DNA of 16,335 bases from an uncultured Pirellulaceae bacterium (GCA_934278005.1 CAKQWG010000071.1:1-16335); one strand, 5' to 3'; numbered from the stretch's first letter, positions 6,903 to 14,343 are shown. Numbers and translations: made by a program. Notes: a model not told the origin generated them from the letters alone.

Positions 6903-8321
6903 CTACAACTGGAGCGACCACGTGTGCACCGGCTGACTGGACTGCTGGCGAGCCTCGTAGAGAGCCAGCAGGTGATGTACGTCCCCGTCACAAGCAGCCA
7001 GCATCTGTCTCTGCCATGCGGCTCCATTCTGGCGCGTCTCCAACCGGCCGCGCAGAATTTCACCCGCCGAGGCGATCTGTTCGGGAGCCGCGCCGAGTTC
7101 GGCCAGCGCATCGAGCACACGTGGCAAGAGCGAGGCCTGGATCAGCTCAACTACCGCATGCTTGCGGCCGTCGAGCCAGACCACATCCGCATCCAAACCC
7201 ACCTTAGCAGCCGCATAAAAATTTTCACTCACACGAGCAAACTCTAGCTGCGACTCGACAGGCTGTGGTAGGCAAGCCAAATAATGCACGAGTCCTAAGT
7301 AAAAATGCAAATCGGCAAACAGGTCGCTCAGGGTTGGACTGGCTGATAGGGGCCGATGCTCGATGCGCAGGTGAGGCTGGCCGTTGGATTCAAAACCGAT
7401 CAGCGGACGATTCCAATTCCAGACCGTGCCGCCATGCATTCGCACATGGGGCATGCGGGCCGGCGCTTCTTCAATCGGCACCGGTAGCAGCGCCTCGTGG
7501 TATGTCCAGTTGTCATCGAACAATTCCATCAGCGATCGTTCAAGATATCGACGCCCGAAGGACACCCGCGGGATCGGGCCCGCCGTATCGACTGCCTGCT
7601 CAAACACGGCAATGCGGGTGTCGTCCCACAAGCGATGCCCAAATAGCACGGGCGCGTTGGCAGCCATGGCAACGGTAAAGGCAGATGCGAGCAGCGAAGC
7701 ATTGTAGTAACGCGTCGCAACGGCCTGTGGAACTTTCAGGTGGAACTGCACAGAGGTCGCCGCTGACTCGAGCATAACATCGCCACTGGTTACGCGCAGC
7801 GAATCGGTACCATCGATCTCTAGCGACACGGGATTGCCTTGCCGCAAGCGGGCTACCTGCCGATTAATTGCGGCGAAACGCTTCAACGGGGACATGTTGT
7901 GAGGCCCCAGCATCGCTTCGGTAACAGTTGGCAAAATACCGACAGAGACGATGCGATGGCCCAGAGTGTTGGCTACTTGCTCGCACTGCTGCCACGTGGT
8001 GCCTAGTTCCGCTCGCATATCGGCCAAGCCGCTGCCGCTGATGTACTGTGGCGATACATTAAATTCGAAATTGAACTTGGCCAACTCCGGTACGACTGTG
8101 CAACGGTCTAAAGTCGTCAAGAAGAGTGTGTTATCTGGTACCGGCAGACCATTTCGGTCGACCAGCCAAGCTTCCAACTCCAAGCCACACTGCAGGCTGT
8201 CGTCGCAGAACTTATTGCCCGCGAACCAGCTTCGCAAAAGCTCCATTTCTGCCCGCATACGCTCGCGAAAGTTTGCCTGGTCGGCGGCCGTGAAATGTTC
8301 CGTGGCTATCTCTGATCCCAT
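6903..8321 (-). CDS. Glutamate-cysteine ligase-like carboxylate-amine ligase (GCS2/YbdK type)
   Basis: This 472-residue protein belongs to the ATP-dependent carboxylate-amine ligase family that includes YbdK and bacterial GCS2 enzymes. Expected motifs are present: GLELEAWLVD (residues 46-55, metal and glutamate acids), ELAKFNFEFNVSP (79-91), the TSVQFHLKV strand (189-197), MHGGTVWNWNRPLIGF (295-310) and LRIEHRPLSASPT (318-330). Such enzymes join the gamma-carboxylate of glutamate to an amine, classically cysteine. It is about 100 residues longer than YbdK, mainly at the C terminus, so the amine substrate may differ. The start ATG has AGGAA eight bases upstream (8330-8334). It is the last gene of a nine-gene minus-strand run, 21 bases after the pterin synthase gene. 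No glutathione synthetase is beside it. Confidence 0.8.
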   Translation of the reverse strand: MGSEIATEHFTAADQANFRERMRAEMELLRSWFAGNKFCDDSLQCGLELEAWLVDRNGLPVPDNTLFLTTLDRCTVVPELAKFNFEFNVSPQYISGSGLADMRAELGTTWQQCEQVANTLGHRIVSVGILPTVTEAMLGPHNMSPLKRFAAINRQVARLRQGNPVSLEIDGTDSLRVTSGDVMLESAATSVQFHLKVPQAVATRYYNASLLASAFTVAMAANAPVLFGHRLWDDTRIAVFEQAVDTAGPIPRVSFGRRYLERSLMELFDDNWTYHEALLPVPIEEAPARMPHVRMHGGTVWNWNRPLIGFESNGQPHLRIEHRPLSASPTLSDLFADLHFYLGLVHYLACLPQPVESQLEFARVSENFYAAAKVGLDADVVWLDGRKHAVVELIQASLLPRVLDALAELGAAPEQIASAGEILRGRLETRQNGAAWQRQMLAACDGDVHHLLALYEARQQSSQPVHTWSLQL

Positions 8322-8342
8322 TCACTGCGTTCCTAAAACTTC

Positions 8343-8768
8343 TCAAACACTCGCTTCCGCATAGGCTTCATCTGTCTCCCAAATGCGCACGCGCAATGCC
8401 CTCGCACCGGTGCCTTCGAGGACATGTGGGCACATCTCTTCAAGCAAATAACGAGCCATATTTTCAGCCGTGGGATTGTACGGCATTTTGAATAGCCGGC
8501 AGGGCTGCACGGCCTGCAGCGCATTGATCGCATTCTGGTCCTGTTCAAACACCAGAAAGCTGTGGTCCCAGTGCTCATCGATCCATCCTTTAGTGCGCGC
8601 CTTGAGGTCCGCAAAGTCCAGCACGCGCCCAACAGCATCCACCGCATCACCGGTGACGTGAATTTCCGCTACATAGTTATGTCCGTGAAAATGCTCGCAC
8701 TTGCCGCCATGGCCAAACAGCCGATGGCCAGCGCAGAATTTAATTCGACGCATAATAGTCAAACTCAT
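8343..8768 (-). CDS. queD: 6-pyruvoyl-tetrahydropterin synthase / QueD-family 6-carboxytetrahydropterin synthase
   Basis: This 141-residue protein shows the tunnelling-fold PTPS pattern. Zinc ligands are H15 (CAGHRL), H28 and H30 (HFHGHNY). The catalytic cysteine is C24 (GKCEH). The Asp-His pair is D68/H69 (HWDHSF). PTAENMARYL (99-108) and the pterin-anchoring glutamate E131 (WETDEAYAEA) follow. QueD converts dihydroneopterin triphosphate to 6-carboxytetrahydropterin, the second step toward queuosine and other 7-deazapurines, in the cytoplasm. The symbol is a family-level call: QueE and QueC are not in the window, and a sepiapterin- or PTP-forming relative is possible. AAGGA lies about ten bases before the ATG. 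The gene begins 14 bases after the MazG stop, so the ribosome site overlaps that stop. Confidence 0.83.
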   Translation of the reverse strand: MSLTIMRRIKFCAGHRLFGHGGKCEHFHGHNYVAEIHVTGDAVDAVGRVLDFADLKARTKGWIDEHWDHSFLVFEQDQNAINALQAVQPCRLFKMPYNPTAENMARYLLEEMCPHVLEGTGARALRVRIWETDEAYAEASV

Positions 8769-8782
8769 GGCTGGGTCATTCC

Positions 8783-9136
8783 TTAATCGAGTTTAGGATT
8801 AGTGCGATGCCGCCTGGCGTCGCGTTGGGTCTTTTTTTTTAGATTGAGCTGCAGGGCCTGAGTCAGATCTACGCCTGTTTGATTTGCTAAACAGAGCAGC
8901 GCGAAAAGCACGTCCGCCATTTCATCGCCAAGCTCCGGCGCAGCCTCGCCGGCTTTGAAACTCTGCTCGCCGTAAGTTCGTGAAATCACCCGCGACAATT
9001 CACCGACCTCTTCCATCAATTGCGCCAGATTCGTCAGTTCGGAAAAGTAGCGCACACCAAATTCGCGAATCCACTGGTCGACCTGCTGTTGGGCCTGCGC
9101 GATGGTCAGCGCGTCGCTCTGTTCGATGCTAGCCAT
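8783..9136 (-). CDS. MazG-family nucleotide pyrophosphohydrolase, YpjD-like
   Basis: This 117-residue protein has the MazG helix-bundle pattern: LMEEVGELSRV with metal acids E42, E43 and E46, then ELGDEMADVLFALLCLAN with E72 and D75. The spacing and the FGVRYFSELTNLAQL lead-in resemble the short YpjD-type enzymes. The expected reaction is hydrolysis of a (d)NTP, often a non-canonical one, to the monophosphate and pyrophosphate. A longer open frame reaches 9202, but the ATG at 9136 is preferred because it gives the normal family N terminus. It overlaps the upstream gene's TAG by 8 bases (GATGGCTAG arrangement), which suggests translational coupling. Basic residues fill the C terminus. Confidence 0.8.
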   Translation of the reverse strand: MASIEQSDALTIAQAQQQVDQWIREFGVRYFSELTNLAQLMEEVGELSRVISRTYGEQSFKAGEAAPELGDEMADVLFALLCLANQTGVDLTQALQLNLKKKTQRDARRHRTNPKLD

Positions 9137-10043
9137 CGGCCAAGTCTTTAAGTTGCTTGAGGTAACTCGGAATAACCTCGAGCGGGTCCTGCTTGGCCTC
9201 ATACTCTAGGGCTACCCAGCCGCTATAGTTAGCCTGACGCAGTATCTGCAAAACGCGTTCAAGATCGGTCGGCTGAGCAACTCCGCCCACACGCACTTCA
9301 ACCTTAACCTGCGCATTGACTGCGTACGGAGCGATCATTTCCAACTCCCGGTAGGGATCATCGCCCGCGTTGAAATTCCCTGAGTCAAAATTCACACCGA
9401 AGGCCGGCGATTGCACTTGCCGGACAATCTCGAGCAAGCCTTCAGCCCGCGCTGTGACTCCACCGTGATTCTCCAGAGCTAACATGACTCCCTGCGCGGC
9501 CGCGTCGTGGCAGGCCAATTGGCAAATCTGTGCGCAGCGCGCAAGAGTCCGGCTAGTCTCCTCGCCAGCGATCGGTTGTCCGGCAAAAATCCGAATTGCC
9601 GGTGCGCCCAATTTTGCGTAATGGCCAATCCACTGCCGCGTGTGCGCCAAATCCCTGGCTACCGCCAGCGGATCGACTTGAGTGAAATCATTGCGTATGG
9701 CACCGCCGGAAATGCTAACGCCGCGCAGGTGGCAGTGCCGCTTCAGTTTGAGCAGATAGGCATCGTCGACATTGTCCGGAAAATAATACGAAGTCAACTC
9801 AGCCCCGCTCAAACCGTGCTCATGACAAAAATCTACAAACTCAAACAGATCCATTTCGGCAGCTTGGCCGCCGGCAGGTTGCAGATATTTTCGCAGCGAA
9901 TAAGCCGCCAAACTGATTCGCAGATGGCTCGGCGCCGGCCTCTCGATGGGCTCGATAGCGCGAACGACTGGCGCTGCGAATACTCCCGAAGTCGTCAACC
10001 CTGCCAAGCATCCAGTTCGCAGAAAGCTTCTACGCTTCATCAT
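9129..10043 (-). CDS. Tat-exported TIM-barrel sugar isomerase/epimerase-like protein
   Basis: This 304-residue protein begins MMKRRSFLRTG, a twin-arginine signal (RRSFLR) followed by a hydrophobic stretch and cleavage near VVRA. The mature part is an AP-endonuclease-2/xylose-isomerase-like barrel: LRISLAAYSLRKYL, GLSGAELTSYYFP, GAPAIRIFAG, MLALENHGG (metal Glu), FGVNFDSGNF (metal Asp) and a C-terminal VALEYEAK (Glu). These fit the metal ligands of sugar-phosphate isomerases/epimerases, acting outside the cytoplasm here. The substrate is unknown; planctomycetes carry many such proteins. The open frame extends upstream to 10115, but that would bury the Tat motif. The ATGs at 10043 or 10040 are better, although no Shine-Dalgarno is visible. 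It follows the Fe-S gene by 31 bases. Confidence 0.8.
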   Translation of the reverse strand: MMKRRSFLRTGCLAGLTTSGVFAAPVVRAIEPIERPAPSHLRISLAAYSLRKYLQPAGGQAAEMDLFEFVDFCHEHGLSGAELTSYYFPDNVDDAYLLKLKRHCHLRGVSISGGAIRNDFTQVDPLAVARDLAHTRQWIGHYAKLGAPAIRIFAGQPIAGEETSRTLARCAQICQLACHDAAAQGVMLALENHGGVTARAEGLLEIVRQVQSPAFGVNFDSGNFNAGDDPYRELEMIAPYAVNAQVKVEVRVGGVAQPTDLERVLQILRQANYSGWVALEYEAKQDPLEVIPSYLKQLKDLADG

Positions 10044-10074
10044 GTTGCATTTCAAAAAAGTGTTTCTCAAACTC

Positions 10075-11172
10075 TTATAGATCGAGTGCATCGAGTTGGT
10101 CGATGAGCGCGTCAAGATTGTCCGCCTGCCCAGACTCGCCAGCGGGTTTGAGCAGCCGTTGGCTCAGCCCAGTCGATGCTCCAACCGCTTGGCGTCCCGC
10201 TAAACGCAACTGCTCATCGCGCTCGCGAATGGCCGCCGTCGCCGCATCTTCACCATCGTCTGGCGCACCAAACAGTTTGGAAAGATCGATTTTCAGACCG
10301 CCGGCATCTACCGGAGCACCTGCGATGGCTGGGGATTTATGTTGCGGGAACATGATCGCGTTCTCTGGACACACGCGACTGCAAGCTGGACATCCCTTGC
10401 GGCAATTGTCAGCCTGCTCAACGACGATCGTCTCCACGGAATCAATTCCATACACGCCGAATAGGCAGAAGTCGATACATTCCATGCAGTTGGTGCATCG
10501 GCTGAAATCGATTACAGGATACCAGCGGCGAGCCGGATGTTCTTCGATCGTGGCCACGCTGGCGTTGCCGAAGAGCGTCGCCGTGGTCGATTCATCGGCG
10601 TGGCGAAGCGACGCCGCGCTGCCGGGCGCACCGATGTACGTATCGTTGGTGGGTTGCTCGAATTGCCCCAGCATTTCTAATGTAAGTGGAGTGGAGGCCT
10701 GCTGGGCAGTCCGCGTGGCTCGCGACAATATTGCGATCCGCTGAATCTCATCCACGAAAGCGCTGGCTGCAGTACTCGCTCGAAAGTCGAGTGTATAAAT
10801 CGTGCGATCGGGCCGAGGCTGGGCGAGCGTCACCCGGTCCTCGTGCGGCTGGCGATCCTCGGCCGCGTCGTCTTCCTCGGATTCCTGCTGTAGTTCAACC
10901 GTGCCGAACTGCCCGCACACGCCATTGCGGTCGAGTATCCAGTGTGCCGCGCGCGGGAACATCCAGCTGACCAGCACAATATCGCCGTACAGTTGCCGTA
11001 GCGCCTGATAGGTCTCTCCGTCTTTGGCCAAATCGTACAGATGAGGCACGCAAATAACCCGAACTCCCGGCAGCTCTCCAGCCGCTGCCGCGATGGCCTG
11101 TTCGAGTTCACGCTTCTCGGGATTGCGGCTTTGTCCCGCGGATACTACCACGTTGATGTGGCCACTATGCAT
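10075..11172 (-). CDS. Protein with two [4Fe-4S] motifs and an unrecognised N-terminal domain
   Basis: This 365-residue protein has four parts. Residues 5-95 are an alpha/beta domain (INVVVSAGQSRNPEK ... GDIVLVSWMFPRAAHWIL) that I do not recognise firmly. Residues 96-215 are acidic and low complexity with a short folded patch. Residues 216-275 are a ferredoxin-like domain: C226, C229, C232, C236 (CxxCxxCxxxC) and C257, C261, C264, C268 (CxxxCxxCxxxCP), enough for two [4Fe-4S] clusters. Residues 280-365 are a flexible tail ending in an Asp/Leu-rich helix. The likely role is electron transfer for a partner, probably the upstream radical SAM and lipoyl-carrier proteins. The ATG overlaps the TAG of the GcvH-like gene by 8 bases (ATGCATAG), implying coupling. 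There is no signal peptide, so it is cytoplasmic. Confidence 0.75.
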   Translation of the reverse strand: MHSGHINVVVSAGQSRNPEKRELEQAIAAAAGELPGVRVICVPHLYDLAKDGETYQALRQLYGDIVLVSWMFPRAAHWILDRNGVCGQFGTVELQQESEEDDAAEDRQPHEDRVTLAQPRPDRTIYTLDFRASTAASAFVDEIQRIAILSRATRTAQQASTPLTLEMLGQFEQPTNDTYIGAPGSAASLRHADESTTATLFGNASVATIEEHPARRWYPVIDFSRCTNCMECIDFCLFGVYGIDSVETIVVEQADNCRKGCPACSRVCPENAIMFPQHKSPAIAGAPVDAGGLKIDLSKLFGAPDDGEDAATAAIRERDEQLRLAGRQAVGASTGLSQRLLKPAGESGQADNLDALIDQLDALDL

Positions 11173-11683
11173 TGACTTGTCCTTTTATCGTACGCTGGGC
11201 GACTTCCCAAGCCGACGTGAGATGCTGGATGTACTGCTGCGGATTCAGCAGCAGCGGCGCGCCGCTGTGTTTGGCCGCGCCGGTCGGCTCTGGCGACTCG
11301 GCTGAGTCAGCATCTGCCCATTCGATCGCCATTTCGAACATCCATCCCGCTCCGTACTTATCGAGATTAATTCCGGTCGGATCTTGCAGCAGTTCTTCAT
11401 TTAGTTCAGTGACAAGTCCCGGCAGCGGCGCGTACAGACTGCTCTCTGCCTTCTTGCTTTCAATCGATCCGATTTCTTGTTTGGCTGCGAGCGCCATCTG
11501 AGGTTCGATAATTAGGTCTAGAAAATAGACATCTTGCAGCAACCGCACGGCATAGGCAGACAGACCAAACCGCACGGCACCGTCGCTCTGCGTCTGCGCC
11601 CACATATGATTCTTTGCGTACATGCGGTCGACGGGAAACTCCGCCGAGTGCTCTCCCATCATGAACACCAGTGCGGCGCTCAT
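11165..11683 (-). CDS. GcvH-like lipoyl-carrier protein
   Basis: This 172-residue protein matches glycine cleavage H protein across residues 20-120: YAKNHMWAQ, VRFGLSAYAVRLLQDVYFLDL, IGSIESKKAESSLYAPLPG, and DPTGINLDKYGAGWMFEM. The lipoyl-attachment lysine is K78, in the position of Lys in the H-protein ESxKA motif. It has about 18 extra N-terminal residues and a roughly 50-residue C-terminal extension (LLLNPQQYIQHLTSAWEVAQ) that H proteins lack. No P- or T-protein gene is in the window. The gene starts inside the stop of the radical SAM gene (ATGA, 4-base overlap). I therefore infer a lipoyl carrier serving this operon rather than glycine cleavage, as has been shown for the LbpA carriers of the sHdr sulfur-oxidation system. 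An ordinary gcvH displaced from its partners is the alternative. Confidence 0.8.
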   Translation of the reverse strand: MSAALVFMMGEHSAEFPVDRMYAKNHMWAQTQSDGAVRFGLSAYAVRLLQDVYFLDLIIEPQMALAAKQEIGSIESKKAESSLYAPLPGLVTELNEELLQDPTGINLDKYGAGWMFEMAIEWADADSAESPEPTGAAKHSGAPLLLNPQQYIQHLTSAWEVAQRTIKGQVNA

Positions 11684-12984
11684 GTATAGCGAACTCCTCG
11701 AAACTGAGGCTCAAAGAACATTGGCAGCAATCCATCGGCACGCAGCAGCCCTTGCATCGTCAGTTCGATACGGTTGCCCTCGCGCACCACGTAACCCTCG
11801 CTGACATATTGGTCCCACACCTCTTGGAACTCGGTCCAAATATCCGTTCCAAACTTGTCTTGAAAATAATCGAGCTCTAGATAGCCGCGTTTGAGCAGCA
11901 GGATCACTTCGCGAATCATAGCCTGAGTAGGCGACGGGGTGAAAGCGCGTCCTAGCGGCAAGCGTCCCTCGTTGACCGCCGTGATATACTGATGCCATTC
12001 GGGAAGGTTTTGATAGTGCACGCCAGAGACGTGCCCGAAGGAAGCGATGCCGGTTGCCAACAAGTCCGAGCCCTGCCATAAATTATCGCGATAGCTGAAG
12101 GAGATCTTGTTGGGATCCTTAATCATCGTGTAGGCAGAATTCTGGGCATAACCCGCTTCGGCAAAGGCCTCGAAGGCGTACTGCACCCAATCCCGCTTTG
12201 TCTGCCAATCGGCCACCGGCGACTGCTGAGCCTGTTTGAGAATGCCCTCCGAATAAACGGTATTAAAAGGCAGTTCCATCTGGTAAATCGTCACGCTCTC
12301 CGGTGAAAGCTCCAGCGTCTTGGCCACGTTGATTTTCCAGTTCTCCCAAGTTTCTCCCACCATGCCTGAGATCAGGTCTATATTGACGTTCGGAAAGTCA
12401 GCGGCCACGATCCACTCCCAAGCATTAAAAACCTCTTTGGACAAGTGAGCTCGGCCATTCTCTTCTAAGATGGCATCGCTAAAGTTCTCTATGCCTAGGC
12501 TTAAGCGCGTCACGCCAAGCTGTTTGAGGGTATGCACTTTGGTCTCACTCAGAGTTCCCGGTTCGCACTCAAAGGTCACCTCTTCCGCTTTGTCCCAACT
12601 GATATTGGCGCGCAGGCGGTCAACTAGGCTAGTCAACTGTTTGGGGGACAGAAAGCTGGGCGTGCCACCGCCGAAATAGACAAATCGGAACGGCCGCTGC
12701 CCCATCACTGCTTGCTGGCTGACTAGCTCAATCTCGCGGCTGAGGGCTTCGACGTAGGTCTCGATCTCGCTCGCGTTCTTGCCAGTGAAGACTTTAAAAT
12801 AGCAGAACTTACAACGCTTGCGGCAGAACGGGATGTGCAAATACAGTCCCAACGGAACCTCGCCCGGCGGGCTATCTAGAGCCTGCTCGACCTGCGGTAG
12901 ATACTCGCGCTTCCACTGAGAAAAAGGTGGATAGTTGGAGATGAAGTAACTACCGACCTGCGTCGTGGTTGCATCAACTGACAT
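11680..12984 (-). CDS. HemN/HemW-like radical SAM protein
   Basis: This 434-residue protein from the ATG at 12984 has the HemN architecture. The radical SAM cluster motif is C54-x3-C58-x2-C61 (HIPFCRKRCKFCYF), followed by the FGGGTPS SAM-binding loop (about 105-107) and barrel strands such as FECEPGTL, LSLGIENF and NIDLISGMVGET. The C-terminal HemN winged domain (about 345-425) includes SGVHYQNLPEWHQYI and IELTMQGLLRADGL. True HemN has a fourth Cys two residues after the third; here it is Phe, as in HemW-like proteins, so coproporphyrinogen oxidation should not be assumed. An in-frame TTG at 13047 would add 21 residues but has no ribosome site; the ATG has only a weak GGA. It overlaps the GcvH-like gene by 4 bases. 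Its substrate is unknown. Confidence 0.8.
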   Translation of the reverse strand: MSVDATTTQVGSYFISNYPPFSQWKREYLPQVEQALDSPPGEVPLGLYLHIPFCRKRCKFCYFKVFTGKNASEIETYVEALSREIELVSQQAVMGQRPFRFVYFGGGTPSFLSPKQLTSLVDRLRANISWDKAEEVTFECEPGTLSETKVHTLKQLGVTRLSLGIENFSDAILEENGRAHLSKEVFNAWEWIVAADFPNVNIDLISGMVGETWENWKINVAKTLELSPESVTIYQMELPFNTVYSEGILKQAQQSPVADWQTKRDWVQYAFEAFAEAGYAQNSAYTMIKDPNKISFSYRDNLWQGSDLLATGIASFGHVSGVHYQNLPEWHQYITAVNEGRLPLGRAFTPSPTQAMIREVILLLKRGYLELDYFQDKFGTDIWTEFQEVWDQYVSEGYVVREGNRIELTMQGLLRADGLLPMFFEPQFRGVRYT

Positions 12985-13053
12985 AGATAAATCCAACGGA
13001 GGTAAAAGCGGTTCGTGGCAGGGTTCGCTCGTAGCAGAAGTTACCAATCTAAC

Positions 13054-14277
13054 TTATTTTTGGCCAAAACAGAAGATCGTGCCTCGGTCATTGGCCACTA
13101 CTAGTCTACCATCCGCGACAGCCGGCGCACCCAAAAAGCCCGGCTTGACTTCGAACATCCAGCCGGGTTGTCCGGTTTTCAAGTCGAATGTGGAGATGCG
13201 TCCATCGGCGGCAGCCACCACTACCTGCTGTCCGGCAATGACGGGCGATGAATCGCAGCGCTTGCGCAGCGTCTGCTCCCAGGCCACCTTGCCGGTCTGG
13301 ACGTCTATCGCAAATACGCGCTTGTTGCGACTGGCGGCTACCGCCAATCCATCCGCTACCGCGACTGAATTTTTGAACTCGCTAGCCAAGTTTGGATCAT
13401 TAAATCGCCACTGCAATTCAAATTCGGGAAGTCTGTAACAGAAAATCTCGCCTGCGTAGGTCGGAACAAAAACTTGATTACCAAGCACGCTGGGAGTACT
13501 TCCCGTGGGCGAATCTATGGGCAGAAGATCGCCGACTCGCTGTCCGCTTTCAACGTCGATGACATGCAAGTTGGAATCGCAGCCACCCAGAAACGTCTTA
13601 TTGCCCGCAAGAGTAGGGCCGCACTGCAGCTGATCGCCTGTTTCGTACTTCCACACTAACGATCCATCGCTGAATTTAACACAATACAAATTGCCATTCT
13701 GAGAGGTGAACAGCACGTTGCCTTGGAAGAAATTCGGATTGCCATCGATCTCCATTTCGGTCGCATAGCTCCACTTCTCGCCTCCGGTAGTAGCATCGAG
13801 CGCGTGCAGCGTGCCGTCGTAGTCTCCGACAAACAACCAGCCGTCTCGATAGGCCGGAGAAACTACAAAACCGGTATCCATGTCGACTCGCCAGAGCTCC
13901 TCACCCTTGGCTAGGTCGATAGCTACGATGCGCCCATCCTGATCGGCGGCGAACACCTTGCCGTCGGCGATGATCGGACCCGCATCAAAGCCCAGCCCGC
14001 CCAGGCTGACCTCCCACAATAGCTCCATGGTCTCGGGCAGCGCTTGAGCGGTAGCGCCCGTGCCGGCTACGTCGCCGCGGCCCAGTGGCCACTCGCCGGC
14101 ACGCGCCTGAGCGGTCCAGGCCGCACCGACAAGCCCGCTGATCAGCAGCAGCGCGCACGGTAGTACCTGCGCGCACGGTAGCACCTGCGCGCACGGTAGC
14201 ACCTGCGCGCACGGCTGTAGCCGCTGCCGAAGCCAGAAGTGCTTCCACTGCCGTTGGGCCAACTGCTGAAGCGTCAT
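13054..14277 (-). CDS. Secreted PQQ-type beta-propeller protein (BamB/quinoprotein-like repeats)
   Basis: This 407-residue protein's residues 85-405 hold about seven blades with the signature '...GKVFAADQDGRIVAIDLAKGEELWR', '...GWLFVGDYDGTLHALDATTGGEKW' and so on, ending IFCFGQK. Such propellers occur in BamB-like scaffolds and in quinoprotein dehydrogenases. The dehydrogenase active-site residues are not apparent, so a binding role is likelier. Residues 1-60 form an odd signal peptide: a basic start, then a repeated Pro-Cys-Ala-Gln-Val-Leu unit, then the hydrophobic core LLLISGLVGAAW and cleavage near AQARA. GAGGT lies seven bases before the ATG. It is 66 bases downstream of the peptidase gene and precedes the radical SAM gene by 69 bases. 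Confidence 0.85.
   Translation of the reverse strand: MTLQQLAQRQWKHFWLRQRLQPCAQVLPCAQVLPCAQVLPCALLLISGLVGAAWTAQARAGEWPLGRGDVAGTGATAQALPETMELLWEVSLGGLGFDAGPIIADGKVFAADQDGRIVAIDLAKGEELWRVDMDTGFVVSPAYRDGWLFVGDYDGTLHALDATTGGEKWSYATEMEIDGNPNFFQGNVLFTSQNGNLYCVKFSDGSLVWKYETGDQLQCGPTLAGNKTFLGGCDSNLHVIDVESGQRVGDLLPIDSPTGSTPSVLGNQVFVPTYAGEIFCYRLPEFELQWRFNDPNLASEFKNSVAVADGLAVAASRNKRVFAIDVQTGKVAWEQTLRKRCDSSPVIAGQQVVVAAADGRISTFDLKTGQPGWMFEVKPGFLGAPAVADGRLVVANDRGTIFCFGQK
14153..14214 (-). repeat. 18-bp tandem repeat inside the signal-peptide coding region
   Basis: Three 18-bp units lie at 14153-14170, 14171-14188 and 14189-14206 (plus strand GCGCACGGTAGCACCTGC, the first with one C/T change). The first 8 bases of a fourth follow at 14207-14214. 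Because 18 is a multiple of three, each unit adds the hexapeptide Pro-Cys-Ala-Gln-Val-Leu in frame to the propeller protein's signal region. Confidence 0.95.
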
Positions 14278-14343
14278 GGTAGTTACCTCGCGGGGTTCAC
14301 GGTTGGGTATGGCGAACTGAGCCTTGTGCAGCGATGAGCGACG

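Noticed and set aside
9137..9202. Longer MazG protein starting inside the barrel gene.
   Set aside because: The extra residues are out-of-frame reading of the barrel gene's end. The ATG at 9136 matches the usual family length.
10044..10115. Upstream start for the TIM-barrel protein overlapping the Fe-S gene.
   Set aside because: It would put 24 residues in front of a good twin-arginine signal, which should be near the N terminus.
11680..12984. Annotation as coproporphyrinogen III oxidase (hemN).
   Set aside because: The fourth motif cysteine typical of HemN is Phe here, and the genomic context does not show heme biosynthesis genes.
12985..13047. N-terminal extension of the radical SAM protein from an in-frame TTG.
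   Set aside because: The TTG lacks a ribosome site and lies only 6 bases from the upstream stop. The ATG at 12984 gives a normal N terminus. Not excluded outright.
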